From: Strigops habroptila
Taxonomy: Eukaryota; Chordata; Aves; Psittaciformes; Psittacidae
Direction: 5' to 3'
DNA: 64,000 nucleotides
Assembly (NCBI RefSeq): GCF_004027225.2
Contig: NC_046358.1
Coordinates: 1,957,180-2,021,179, forward strand
Made by a program: the position numbers and the translations under genes. The notes beneath the pieces are model-generated. The model was not told the origin of the DNA. It did not search any database and saw only the letters and a list, made by a program, of their open reading frames with translations. Shown in pieces: positions 1 to 12,759 of the stretch. Positions within the stretch are counted from its first letter, which is position 1, and each line of letters begins with the position of its first letter.

Positions 1-2
1 CC

Positions 3-407
<405 letters not shown>

Positions 408-970
408 CAGGATTCGGGCTCATTCCCAACCACCTTCCTCCACGGAGAGCAAAGGAATCTTCCCCCCCTGCACCAAACACCAGCCGTGGTGGCCCAAGGG
501 GACCTGGGGGAAGGAGGCTCTGGAGGGGAACCAGCTTGTTTGAGGGGTGTTCCTCAGGCACCACATCATCTCCTGCCTGGATTTAGGAATCCTGTGGACT
601 TTGCTGACCCAGAACTGGTCGCTCTGCTTGGGATGATGTGGTGCCTTTGCCTGGATTCACTCTTCACTGTTGTCTTTAGTATCTTCTTTCCTTCTTTCAG
701 TTTTGCTTTGGATTCTTACGGATTCGTTGGGATTTCTTTGGAAGAGGAAGCGAAGCTGCCTCGGGGGTGAGGGCTGGAGGAGGCGTCTGGGGTGGCTGAG
801 ACACGGAGCAGGAGGATTCTTCTCCATCCAAGTGCTGCAGCCGAGCAAGGACGCTCCTCTCTCCACAGGATCTGTGGCTCACTCAGGGAGGGAAGTTCTG
901 GGAAGCTCTGGGAAGCTCGAGCAGTTGGTGGTTTCTGAGTTTTACCAAATAAAGTAGTCCAAGAGGAAAG
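408..970 (+). other. DDB1: DDB1 3'UTR
   Basis: Non-coding sequence from the DDB1 stop codon to just past the AATAAA at 948-953. No introns or repeats are visible in it. The extent is inferred from the poly(A) signal. Confidence 0.75.
948..953 (+). terminator. Poly(A) signal of DDB1
   Basis: Canonical AATAAA about 540 bases after the DDB1 stop. It is the first such hexamer on the + strand after the stop. Confidence 0.75.
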
Positions 971-1459
971 GTCTGGCTCCTGGCACCCGGCTCCTCATCC
1001 TCCCTGCAGGGGTGGCACCCGCTGTGCAGAGCCAGAGGGATTCCCCATTCCCACTCCAGGGGAGTTTTCCCTACATTTAGGCACTATTCCATGCGTTCCT
1101 GTCCCTGGAGCAGCACGTCTTGGAAGCTGGTGGACTGTGGAAGCACCCATCGTGGAAGCACCCATCCTGGCAGCAGCCACCAGTAGTGGAGTGGATGGGA
1201 GACAAAGCTTTCTTCTCCAACAGCCTTTTCCTTGTGTTCAGCCCACATCCCTATGGATCTGGGGGCTCAGGGTGTGATTTCAGCCTCTCATCCTGCATCA
1301 TCCCACTCTGGCTGCTCATTACCCTGTGTTCTTGCTCCTTGTGACCCTGAGCTGAGCCTGACGCCGATGGAGACTCATCCTCTGCTCCACCACCTTCATC
1401 CCATGGGGAAGAGGGAGCAGAGCCGGCTCTGCTGCTCCTGCCCTCCTCTTCCTCGCAGA
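971..1459. other. DDB1-VWCE intergenic, no gene seen
   Basis: Unique sequence with a short Trp-rich-looking direct repeat (cacccatcgtggaagcac, near 1143-1165). No conserved reading frame or RNA structure was recognised. Confidence 0.5.
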
Positions 1460-1760
1460 GGGACTCTTCATCAGGGACTATAGTGGTAGGACAAGGGGTG
1501 ATGGGTTCAAACTGAAACAGGGGCAGTTCAGGTTGGAGATAAGGCTCTAAGGAAGAAGCTCTTCCCTGTGAGGGTGCTGAGGCGCTGGCACAGGGTGCCC
1601 AGAGAAGCTGTGGCTGCCCCATCCCTGGCAGTGTTCAAGGCCAGGTTGGACACAGGGGCTTGGAGCAACCTGCTCTAGTGGAAGGTGTCCCTGCCCAGGG
1701 CAGGGGGTTGGAACTGGAGGAGCTTTAAGCTCCCTTCATCCCAAACCATTCCATGAGTGA
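1460..1760 (+). mobile_element. CR1 LINE fragment, 3' end
   Basis: 5'-truncated chicken-repeat-1 LINE in sense orientation. It carries the shared block from acaaggggtgatgggttca through gtgctgaggcgctggcac to cattccatga. It is one of many near-identical copies in the window. Confidence 0.85.
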
Positions 1761-3174
1761 TTCCTCAGGTGTTACCCTGCACCTCTCCATGTCTCTGTGT
1801 CCACTGGATTTCACCCAGTGTGCGATCCCCATCCACAACCCCTCACGTTAAGATCCCCATATCCCATCCTGGGCAGGTTTTCCCTAAATCCCTCCCTCCA
1901 GCAGCACTTTTCCAGCAGCACGAGGTGGGCAGCATCCTGCATCCCAACAGTTGGGTTTCCTCTCCCTGTTTCCTGGCAGGAGCAGGCTGTATTTGGGCAT
2001 CTCTCAGCTCAGAGATGCTGGTTTGGATTGGGGGAAGCACATCCTGCCCCTTTACAATGAGCCTGGGCTCTGTGCTCGGTGCTGGCTGTGAGCAGGAGGC
2101 ATCTGTATGAGCCTGGGTGTTGAAGCTTTGGGGTGAGATGCTTCCTTGGTGCCCCACCACAACTGGGGGGGTCCAAGGAACACACCAGCCTGGCTCTGCA
2201 TGGCTCCCATTAGCAAAAGTGGGGGTGCTGGGGTGATGCTGGCAGCATCCCCCCCTTTTACTGTGCAAACAGGCTCCTGCGGTGGGTGTTTATCCCATGC
2301 ACTGCCCCTGCTCCATCCATATCCCAGGGTTGGGATCATGTCCCCCCTGTGTTGTGACCACCCTGGGGGTCCTGCACCCCTAAACCACCTTATTCCCCCG
2401 CCCAGCACCCTGTAACCCCCACTTGTAAGCATGCAGGGGGTGACCCCAACCCTTGGACAGGGCTGAATATCTGGGGGTTGGAATCCTTATGGAATGGGGA
2501 CCTGGAGCCTGCAGGGATTGACCCTGGAGCAGCACCAGCCCTTTGCTCCCTCCCATCAATCATTTACCTGCCTCCGACCTTCACTCCAGCCCCTGGCGCT
2601 TGGAGGGGGGGGGGGGTTGTTTGGTTGGGGGGTGACCCCATTGCACGGGTACCCCCCCAGCACCCCGTTGGGTGCCCCCCCAGCACCCCCAGCTCCACTT
2701 TGGCCCCTTTATCTGCTGCGTGCTCCTCTCTGGTGGGTCCCTGTGCAGGGCTGGGAAGGCGGCCCAGTGCCGCCAGGAGGAGGAGGAGCGGTGGGGAGAG
2801 GCCATGCCGGAGCTTTGCCAGATGTGGGAAAGGGAGAGAAAGGGGGGGAACGACGCTTCCCGCCGCGTCGGGAGACCCCATTCCCTGTATCCCTGAGCCC
2901 CCACTCCCATCGCTGGGATTGGAGCCGCTCGCTTCGTCCCTACGAGCCGGGCTTAGCGCGAGCATCCCCAAAGCAACGCGTCCCTCCATGGGTGCAGAGC
3001 CGGGTGCTGATGGGTCCCCCCCCACCCCTGCAGCGCTCCCCGCTCTCGCCTCCCTCCACCCCCCGCATTGTTCCCGGCGTGGAAGCCGGGAGGAGGAGCA
3101 GGGCCAAGGGCCAGCATGCGGTAGGCGCCCGTTGCAGGAAGGCAGGAGCGTGCCGTCGCCTGGAGCCGCCTGTC
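1761..3174. other. Upstream region and probable promoter of VWCE
   Basis: Non-coding. The left part is unique sequence with no recognisable features. From about 2700 to 3174 it becomes clearly GC- and CpG-richer (for example around 2870-2960 and 3090-3140), just before the VWCE start codon, so it probably holds the promoter and 5'UTR. No TATA box was identified. Promoter role is inferred from position and composition. Confidence 0.4.
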
Positions 3175-6100
3175 ATGTTGGTCGAGCTGCTCTTCCAGGC
3201 TGCCTGTGTGTCCCTCTTCATCCCGGGCGGCCAGGGCAGGGTGTATCCCGGGAGGAAGAAGCCGGCCAGCTTTGCCGTAGAGAGGTAGCCGGGTTTCCCC
3301 CTTCTTCTCCTTCTTCCTTTCCTTCTCCTTCTCCCAGCTACACCTGGGCACTGGGTTGTGCTGTGCCAAACTCCAGCTCTCCGGCCCCAAAACTGGTTCT
3401 GGTTGTGCTGCCCATCCCTCTGCATCCATGTCCCGCTCTCTTCTCCATGTTTGGGATAGTTGGGGTACGGTTCTCCTTCCATCCCACTTGTTTTGGGGTC
3501 ACGCTGCACCCCGCTTCACCCCGTCCCTGCATCCACACACTGCCCGCTATAGTGTGGCCATGGGCGCGTTGTGACCGCTCCTCATATCCCCTTATCACCG
3601 GGGCACAGGGTTCCCCAATGGCTTAAGGAGCTCCCCCAGGACCTTTGCTCTGTCCCAGGGGTTTGGGATGGGGTGGCCTCACCCCCTCATCTCCCACAGG
3701 CGCCGCGTGGGGCCCCACGTCTGCTTCTCCGGCTTCGGCAGCGGATGTTGTCCCGGGTGGATGCTGTCTCCGGGCAGCGGGCAGTGCACCCTGCGTGAGT
3801 AATGGGCTCATAGCGGGGATATGGGGGGTCCCTGCCCTCCTCATGGCCACTTGTCCCCTCTCCCCACAGCACTTTGTCCCTTTGGTTGCGGCAGCGGCTT
3901 GTGCATCGCTCCCAACCTGTGCTCCTGCCCCGATGGCGAGCAGGGCATCACCTGCCCAGGTACCACCCCAAACCTCGCATCCCTCCTTGTCACCTGCATC
4001 CCATCCCTGCCAGGATGCTCCCAGCGCAATCCCTATGGGATGGGGTGGCATCGGTGCCCTGTGGACCCCAACATCCCTGTTCCAGAGCCACCAGGGACAT
4101 GCGGGGAGTACGGCTGCGACCTCGCCTGTAACCACGGCGGGTGCCAAGAGGTTGCCCGTGTCTGTCCCCTCGGCTTCTCCATGGTGGAGACATCCAACGG
4201 CATCCGCTGCACCGGTGAGAGGGATGGGGGGGTCCCGGCGGGATGGGGGTCATGGTCCCCCATCTCCATCTCTCTCTTCTCACCCCTCAGACATCGATGA
4301 GTGCCTGAGCGCTGCCTGCGAGGGGCTCTGTGTGAACACCGAGGGCGGCTTCGTCTGTGAGTGCGGCCCCGGGATGCAGCTCTCTGCCGACCGCCACAGC
4401 TGCCAGGGTGCGTGGGGCTGGGAGGGGGACGGGGGGACAGGGGAGAAGGACTTGGGGGTGTTGGGTGAGGAGAAGCTCCCCATGATCCGGCTTCAGTGTG
4501 TGCTTGAGCGCAGAACCCCCCCGTGTGCTGGGCTGCACCCCCAGAGCGTGAGCAGCAGCTCAGGGAGGGGATCCTGCCCCTCTGCTCTGTGACATCCCGC
4601 TTGGATGCTGCATCCAGGTCTGGTGTCCTCAGCATCAGGAGGACATGGAGCTGTTGGAGCGAGGCCAGAGGAGGCCACGAGGATGCTCAGGGGCTGGAGC
4701 AGCTCCCGTATGGAGCCAGGCTGAGAACATTGGGGCTGTTCAGCCTGGAGAAGAGAAGCTGCGTGGAGACCTCAGAGCAGCTTCCAGGGTCTGAAGGGGG
4801 TACAAGGGTGCTGGAGAGGGACCTTCATCAGGGACTGGAGTGACAGGACAAGGGGTGATGGGTTCACACTGAAACAGGGGGGAATTAGGTTGGAGATAAG
4901 GAAGCTGTTCCCTGTGAGGGTGCTGAGGCGCTGGCACAGGGTGCCCAGAGAAGCTGTGGCTGCCCCATCCCTGGCAGTGTCCAAGGCCAGGTTGGACACA
5001 GGGGCTTGGAGCAACCTGCTCTAGTGGAAGGTGTCCCTGCCCGGGGCAGGGGGTTGGAACTGGAGGAGCTTTAAGCTCCCTTCATGCCAAACCATTCCAT
5101 GATTCCATGACCCTCCCCGCAGACACAGACGAGTGCTTGGCCACCCCGTGCCAGCACCGCTGCAAGAACAGCATCGGCAGCTACCGCTGCTCCTGCCGGC
5201 CCGGGTACCACCTCCATGGGAACAGACACTCCTGTGTGGGTGAGCGCTGCATCCGAACCCCCTCTTCCCTCCCCACACCACGAATCCAATGGGATGGAGG
5301 CGACCATTGACCCCATTGATGTGCTTTTGCCACCTTACCCTCACCCTTGCATGGGCTTGGTGCTCCTGAGCCAATTCCTGGGATAACAGCGACATTCCCG
5401 GGATGTCACTGACTTGTCCCCTTGTCCCCAGATGTCAATGAGTGCCGGAGGCCGGGGGAGCGCCGCACGTGCCAGCATTCCTGCCACAACACCCCGGGCA
5501 GCTTCCAATGCTCCTGCCGCCCCGGCTACCGCCTCAGCGGGGACAGGGTGTCCTGTGAAGGTATCCTTCCCATCCGGATCAGCGCCGGGAAGCGGAGCAG
5601 GATGCTGCCGTTCCCTGCCCTTCCCCAAGTGATGCCCGTTCCCTCCTTTCCCAGGTTACCCCAAATCCATCCTGGCGCCATCGCCCATCCTGCAATCCCT
5701 GCAGCATCCTCCCACCCTGGTCCTGCTCCCTCCTCCCGGCTCCGGGGCATCCCTCCTGGTCCCCAGGGGCTCCCCTTCATCCCAGCTCCCCGCTGCGGCT
5801 CCCGGTACCCAATTCCCTCCCTCTTCTCCGGTGTTCCCGGCCACGGAGCCATCCCAACACGCAGCTCCCGGATCCTCCACCCCATCAGCCCCGCGCTGTT
5901 GGGACCAGGGGGTCCCTCGGGAGCCTGGTGCTCGCTGGATGGAGCCGGGATGCCGGAGCTGCTCCTGCCTGGTGAGCACCGTGTCCCCCCTCCTTGTCCC
6001 ACCTCCCCATGTCACCATGGCCCTGCTGAGCCACCCTGTGCCCATGCAGGGGGGACAAGTGCTCTGTGAGGCCGTGACCTGCCCCACGGTGACCTGCTCC

Positions 6101-9100
6101 CATCCATTGCCTGCTCCGAGCGGGAGCTGCTGCCCCACTTGTGCAGGTGAGCCCCAAAACACCCCCCCCCGCCAGCCCCATTGCATGGGGCAGCCCCCCC
6201 TGACCCCCTGGTCCCACAGGCTGCCTGCACGAAGGGGTGGCGCGGGCTGAGGGTGATGTCTTCTCCTTGTCCGATGGGAACTGCACCGTCTGTGTCTGCT
6301 TGGTGAGCATACAGCATCCCCCTTGTCCCCATGTCCCCCGCATCCCATCGTCCTTGCGTCCCTGTGTTCCTGCATCCCATCCTCCTTGTGTCCCTGTGTT
6401 CCCTGCATCCCATCCTCCTTGTGTCCCTGTGTCCCCTGCATCCCATCCTCCTTGTTCATGTGCTCCCTGCATCCCATCCTCCTTGTGTCCCTGTGTTCCT
6501 GCATCCCATCCTCCTTGTGTCCCTGTGTTCCTGCATCCCATCCTCCTTGTGTCCCTGTGTCCCCTGCATCCCATCCTCCTTGTGTCCCTGTGTTCCTGCA
6601 TCCCATCCTCTTTGTGCCCATGTCCCCTGCATCCCATCCTCCTTGTGTCCCTGTGTTCCTGCATCCCATCCTCCTTGTGTCCCTGTGTCCCCTGCATCCC
6701 ATCCTCCTTGTGTCCCTGTGTCCCCTGCATCCCATCCTCCTTGTGTCCCTGTGTTCCTGCATCCCATCCTCCTTGTGTCCCTGTGTTCCTGCATCCCATC
6801 CTCCTTGTGTCCCTGTGTCCCCTGCATCCCATCCTCCTTGTGTCCCTGTGTCCCCTGCATCCCATCCTCCTTGTGTCCCTGTGTTCCTGCATCCCATCCT
6901 CCTTGTGTCCCTGTGTCCCCTGCATCCCATCCTCCTTGTGTCCCTGTGTCCCCTGCATCCCATCCTCCTTGTGTCCCTGTGTTCCTGCATCCCATCCTCC
7001 TTGTGTCCCTGTGTCCCCTGCATCCCATCCTCCTTGTGTCCCTGTGTCCCCTGCATCCCATCCTCCTTGTGTCCCTGTGTTCCTGCATCCCATCCTCCTT
7101 GTGTCCCTGTGTCCCCTGCATCCCATCCTCCTTGTCCCCATGTCCTCTGCATCCCATTCTCCTTGTTCGATGTGCTCCCTGCGTCCCATCCTCCTTGTGT
7201 CCCTGTGTTCCTGCATCCCATCCTCCTTGTGTCCCTGTGTCCTCTGCATCCCATCCTCCTTGTGTCCCTGTGTTCCTGCATCCCATCCTCTTTGTGCCCA
7301 TGTCCCCTGCATCCCATCCTCCTTGTGTCCCTGTGTCCCCTGCATCCCATCCTCCTTGTGTCCCTGTGTTCCTGCATCCCATCCTCCTTGTGTCCCTGTG
7401 TCCCCTGCATCCCATCCTCCTTGTTCATGTGTCCCCTGCATCCCATCCTCCTTGTGTCCCTGTGTTCCTGCATCCCATCCTCCTTGTGTCCCTGTGTCTC
7501 CTGCATCCCATCCTCCTTGTGTCCCTGTGTTCCTGCATCCCATCCTCCTTGTCCCCATGTCCCCTGCATCCCATCCTCTTTGTGCCCATGTCCCCTGCAT
7601 CCCATCCTCCCTGTCCCTATGTCCCCTGCATCCCATCCTCCTTGTCCCCATGTTTCCCCTGCATCCCATCCTCCTTGTCCCCATGTGTCCCCTACATCCC
7701 ATCCTCCCTGTCCCCCAGCTATCCCCTCAATCCCCCTCTCCCTGTCCCCAAGCATCCCTCCAATCCCATTTTCCCCGTCCCCAGCCGTCCCCTACATCCC
7801 ATCCTCCTTGTCCCCAAGGACAGGGAGCATCCCCCCGCATCCCTGCTCAGGGTGCTGGAATGGGATGTGCTGGAGCAGATGATGCCTTGCATGAGGAAGA
7901 GGTGACCTTGTGACAGCCCCATGTTCTCCTCCACAGGCTGGAAACATCTCCTGCATCTCCCCCGAGTGCCCCCCAGGCTCCTGCCCCAGCTCCTCCTCAC
8001 CCGACTGCTGCTCCTGCCAGCCAGGTGGGTCCGAGACCCCCATCCCTTGGGATGTGTGGGGCAGGGGGCCCCCAGGCCCTGCTGGGATGGGGATGGGGTT
8101 CAGCAGGAGCTGTGCTTCGCTCCATGACCCCATTCCTGGTCCTGCTGCCTCTCTCCTCCCCAGCAAAGTGCAGCTTTCGGGGTCGCACGTACGCGCACGG
8201 TGCCCGCTTCAGCCTGGATGGGGATGAGTGCACCATCTGCGTCTGCAGGGTAGGTCCTGGGATCCCCAGGGATGCTCCAGGGATTCCCTGCACCATCCTG
8301 CTGGATGGAACCAGGGATGCTCCAGGGCTTCCCTGTATCATCCTGCTGGAGGGAACCAGGGATGCTCCAGGGATTCACTGTGTCATCCTGCTGGATGGGA
8401 AGCAGTGATGTTCCAGGGCTTCCCTGCACCATCCTGCTGGATGGAACCAGGGATGCTCCAGGGCTTCCCTGCACCATCCTGCTGGATGGAACCAGGGATG
8501 CTCCAGGGCTTCCCTGTATCATCCTCCTGGATGGAACTAGGGATGCTCCGGGGATTCCCTGTATCATCCTGCTGGATGGGAACCAGGGATGCTCCAGGGC
8601 TTCCCTGCATCCTCCTGCTGGAGGGAACCAGGGATGCTCCAGGGCTTCCCTGCATCATCCCACTGGAGGGAACCAGGGATGCTCCAGCACTTCCCTGTAT
8701 CATCCTGCTGGATGGAACCAGGGATGCTCTGGGGCTTCCCTGTATCATCCTGCTGGAGGGAACCAGGGATGCTCCAGGGCTTCCCTGTATCATCCTGCTG
8801 GAGGGAACCAGGGATGCTCCAGGGATTCCCTGCATCATCCCACTGGAGGGAACCAGGGATGCTCCAGGGCTCCCCTGCACCATCCTGCTGGAGGGGAACC
8901 AAGGATGCTTCAGGGCTTCCCTGTATCATCCTGCTGGATGGAACTAGGGATGCTCCAGGGATTCCCTGTATCATCCTGCTGGATGGGAACCAGGGATGCT
9001 TCAGGGCTTCCCTGTATCATCCTGCTGGATGGAACTAGGGATGCTCCAGGGCTTCCCTGCATCATCCTGCTGGATGGAACCAGGGATGCTCCAGGGATTC

Positions 9101-12100
9101 CCTGTATCATCCTGCTGGATGGGAAGCAGTGATGTTCCAGGGCTCCCCTGCACCATCCTGCTGGATGGAACCAGGGATGCTCCAGGGCTTCCCTGCACCA
9201 TCCTGCTGGATGGAACCAGGGATGCTCCAGGGCTTCCCTGTATCATCCTGCTGGATGGAACTAGGGATGCTCCAGGGATTCCCTGTATCATCCTGCTGGA
9301 TGGGAACCAGGGATGCTCCAGGGCTTCCCTGCATCCTCCTGCTGGAGGGAACCAGGGATGCTCCAGGGCTTCCCTGCATCCTCCTGCTGGAGGGAACCAG
9401 GGATGCTCCAGGGCTCCCTTGCACCATCCGGGGGAGGGGGGGGATCCAGCCCTTGCCTGGCGCTGCAGCGGGGTGGGTGGCACAGGGGGGGCTGTGCCCG
9501 GGGGGTGACAGGTCCCATGTCCCCAGGCTGGCGAGGTGGAGTGCTCCTTTGCCCCCTGCCCCGCGCTGGACTGTCCCCAGCACCAGCAGCACCTGAGCCC
9601 CGGGCAGTGCTGCTTCACCTGCCGGGACCCCCCGGCCCCCGCCGGTGAGACGGGGGGTGGGATGGGATGGGATGGGATGGGAAGGGATGGGATGGGAAGG
9701 GATGGGATGGGGGGACAAGGAGAGTGGGATGGGAGAGATGCTTGCGGACAAGGAAAATGAGATTGGGGGGACAGATGTGGGACAGTGGGGATGGGATGCA
9801 GGGGATGCGGGTACAAGAAGGATGGAATGCAGGGGACATGGGGACAAGAAGACGGGATGTAGGAGAAATGGGGACAAGGAGAATGGGATGTGGGGGATGT
9901 TGGGATGAGGAGGATAGGATGTAGGGGACATTTGGGGACAAGGAGAGTGGGATGTAGGGGATGTTGGGACAAGGAGGATAGGATGTAGGGGGCATTTGGG
10001 GACAAGGAAGATGGGATGTAGGGAACATGGGGATAAGGAGGATGGGATGTAGAGGATGTGGGGACAACAAGAATGGAATGTAGGGGACATGAGGACAAGG
10101 AGGATGGGATGGAGGGGACACATGGGGAGAAGGAGGATGGGATGTAGGGGACATGAGGACAAGGAGGATGGGATGGAGGGGACATGGGGATGGGCAGCGT
10201 GGGATGTGGGGACCATTGGGAATGGGGAGGGTGGGAGGTTGGGAATACTGGGGCACAGGGAGGGTGGGCTATATGGGGACAGCTGGGGATAAGGAAGATG
10301 GGATGTAGGGAACATGGGCACAAGGAGGATGGGATGTAGGAGACGTGGACAGGGAGGGCAGGGGAGCTGGATGTGGGTGCACAGGGACAGGCAGGGCATT
10401 GGGGGGCTGCACATCCACGGGGTTTGGAGGTGGGGAATGGGCACCATATACGTGTCCAGCACTGGATGCGTGCAGGAGGGTGACAGGCTGGGGGTACCCA
10501 TGTCCCCTCTATCCCATCCCCATCCCAAGGTTGCTTCCTGGATGACAACGGTGTGGAGTTTCCCATCGGACAGATCTGGTCTCCGGGCGATCCCTGTGAG
10601 TTATGCATCTGCCAGGTGAATGAGAACCTGCTCTGCTCCACTCCTCCCCTCGGCATGCCGGGCTCCCCACGGCCACCATCCCTGGCGCTTCCCTGCCTCT
10701 GGGGGCTTTCATCCCCATGGATTTGGGCAGCCCGAGGTCTCGGTCAAGTGCTTCTCCCCTGCAGGCTGATGGCTCAGTGAGCTGCAAGAGGACAGACTGT
10801 GTGGAGACGTGTCCCTACCCCATCCGCATCCCAGGACAGTGCTGCCCCGACTGCTCCGCAGGTGAGGATGCTGTATCCATAGGGATACAGGGAGGTGGCA
10901 GCATGGCAACGGGGCTGGTGCAGGGCCTGGAGCACAAGTGTGATGAGGAACGGCTGAGGGACCTGGGGGGGTTCAGTCTGGAGAAGAGAAGGCTCAGGGG
11001 GGACCTTCTCGCTCTCTGCAACTGCCTGACAGGAGGATGGAGCCAGGAGGGGGCTGGGCTCTGCTCCCAAGGAACAAGGGATGGGACAAGAGGAAACGGC
11101 CTCAAGCTGCACCAGGGGAGGTTTAGATGGAGATGAGGAACAATTCCTTCCCCAGAGGGTGCTCAGGCATTGGAACAGGCTGCCCAGGGCAGGGCTGGAG
11201 CCACCGGCCCTGGGGGGGTTCCCAAACCCTATAGACAAGGCCTCAGTGCCGTGGGTCAGTGGTGGCCTTGGGGTTGGACTTGATGATCTTAAAGCTCTTT
11301 CTCACCCTCCTTGACTCTCTGGAGGTCCCAAACTCATCCACCCACCACAAACCCCCCTTCTCCTTTTAGGATGCACCTACATGGGGAGGATCTTCTATAA
11401 CAACGAGACCTTCCCCTCCGTCCTGGACCCGTGTCTCAGCTGCATTTGCCTGGTGAGGGCTGTGCCAGGCACCACGAGATGCTTTTGGCTCTTTGCCCCA
11501 TGGGTTAAGCCCAAGTTTTTTCCTCCTTTGCAGGAAAAAGCTTTGGGGAATTCCCCCTTTTTCCCCCCATTCCCGGTGCGGGCTCTAATTCCCGTCTCTC
11601 GCAGTTGGGCTCGGTGGCCTGTTCCCCCATGGACTGTGCCATCTTCTGCACATACCCCTTCCACCCCGAGGGCGAGTGCTGCCCCGTCTGTAACGGTAGG
11701 GACCAAAGGGACAACAAGGGGGTCCCGTCCCCACCTTGTCCCCTCCATCACCCCACACATCATCGCTCCCCATAGACTGCAACTACCAAGGTCGGAAGGT
11801 GGGGAATGGCCAAACCTTCACCCCCGAGGGACAGCCCTGCACCCGCTGTACCTGCCAGGTGACCGGGGTGCCGTGGTGGTGGCACAGGGGACAGTGGAGG
11901 GGTGGCAATGGGGTGGCTGACCCCCAACCTTCCCCATTGGTGCCAGCTTGGGGAGGTGAGCTGTGAGCAGAGGCTGTGCCCCCGGTCCTGCGCGGAGCTC
12001 GCTGCGCCCTGCCAAGCTCAAGGTGATGCTCAGGGCGATGGTGGTGGCGGGGGGTGGTTTTGGGATGGGGCCCCCCCCCCCCCCCCGCTTTGGAGCACCC

Positions 12101-12568
12101 TGGGGTGCACCCATCCAGCCTATGGGGGTCCCCAAGGGGGAGGTGGGTGCTAACACAAAGCATCTCTCCATAGCCACAGACGTCCGGCTCCCGCTGCAGA
12201 GCAGTGACCCGGCCCCATCCCTGTCCCCATCCCTGTCCCGATCCCTGTCCCCAAGCCATGAGGACACCCCCATTGCCACCCCAACTCGCCCCCCAACATC
12301 CCGCCCCCCCCGGCCCCGCCTGGCCCAGCTCCTGCTCCCCAACACAGCCCCCCCCGGCCCCTCTTTGGGGGGTGCAGGAGCTGGGGAGCGCCCCGAGGCC
12401 ACGCTGAGCCCCTCGGGGCACCCATCTCTGCCCCCCAACACCCCCTCTGAGGCAGGAGCCCCCCCGGCTCCCACAGGCAGCCCCAGAGCTCAGGGACCCC
12501 CCGAGGACACGGAGCCCTTTGCTGTGACACCGGCCAGAGGGGACAGCCCCGGTGCCACGGCCCCTTAG
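3175..12568 (+). CDS. VWCE: VWCE, von Willebrand factor C and EGF domain protein
   Basis: Secreted multidomain protein, 828 aa (human 955). Coding exons: 3175-3284, 3700-3794, 3870-3959, 4086-4214, 4291-4407, 5123-5239, 5432-5560, 5655-5971, 6050-6146, 6220-6302, 7937-8024, 8164-8249, 9527-9644, 10530-10615, 10765-10861, 11370-11452, 11605-11695, 11776-11858, 11947-12022, 12174-12568. Hydrophobic signal peptide ([14 protein letters not shown]), Cys-rich N-terminal region with an EGF-like module, then three calcium-binding EGF modules starting DIDEC, DTDEC and DVNEC (about residues 142-262). A Pro/Ser-rich linker follows, then a partial and five further VWC modules to residue 697, each usually made of two exons in alternating phase, and a Pro-rich tail. 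Blocks such as CEYGCDL-like [19 protein letters not shown] and [17 protein letters not shown] match human VWCE. The last VWC module lacks the usual CC..C end. Introns 10, 12 and 13 carry large minisatellites. Confidence 0.95.
4587..5109 (+). mobile_element. CR1 LINE in VWCE intron 5
   Basis: Sense CR1 copy running from gacatcccgcttggatgctg to the tail cattccatgattccatga at about 5092-5109. It ends only about 14 bases before exon 6, so its tail lies against the acceptor tract. Confidence 0.88.
6303..7815. repeat. Minisatellite in VWCE intron 10 (32/33-bp unit)
   Basis: About 43 tandem copies of a pyrimidine-rich unit built on ctgcatcccatcctccttgt and gtccctgtg. Units are 32 bp (ttcctgc form) or 33 bp (tcccctgc form) and often alternate as a 98-bp trimer. 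Variants become more frequent after 7550. Long open frames here on both strands are artefacts of the repeat. Confidence 0.92.
8255..9425. repeat. Minisatellite in VWCE intron 12 (45-bp unit)
   Basis: About 26 copies of a 45-bp unit containing ccagggatgctccagggctt and ccatcctgctgga. A distinctive variant, agcagtgatgttcc, occurs at about 8401 and again at about 9125. The sequence after each is nearly identical, so a block of about 16 units was duplicated. Confidence 0.92.
9655..10360. repeat. Purine-rich minisatellite in VWCE intron 13
   Basis: Starts with a pentamer run (ggat/gggat) and becomes a degenerate array of about 30 bp built on gacaaggaggatgggatgta and ggggacatgg. It is strongly purine-rich on the coding strand, the opposite of intron 10. 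Confidence 0.85.
10905..11315 (+). mobile_element. CR1 LINE in VWCE intron 15
   Basis: Sense CR1 of a different subfamily from most others here (contains gagcacaagtgtgatgagga and ggttggacttgatgatctta). A closely related copy lies at 28515-29024. Confidence 0.85.
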
Positions 12569-12759
12569 GGCCCGAGTGCCACAGGGTGAGGATGGAGAGG
12601 AGGAGGAGGAGGAGGAGGAGGAGGATGAAGAAGAAGAGGAGGAGAAGGGGGTCTGCAGGACCAGCAGGTCTGGCCCACCAGGCCCCCGGGGTGATGGGTG
12701 GCTGGGGAGGGGGTGCCAAGCAGATAGGGTGGGCAATAGCATCCCAGCTCCATGGGGGC

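Noticed and set aside
1251-1740. Conserved-looking protein fragments such as [20 protein letters not shown] at many sites
   Set aside because: They are translations of the CR1 3' non-coding region, repeated in all copies.
5656-7755. Reading frame of about 700 codons with repeated KEDGMQ-type peptides on the minus strand
   Set aside because: It lies in the VWCE intron 10 minisatellite, is open in several frames on both strands, and has no homologue or start context.
12586-12660. Poly-glutamate coding run after VWCE
   Set aside because: It follows the stop codon of VWCE in the same exon, and no splice route keeps it in frame. It is 3'UTR.
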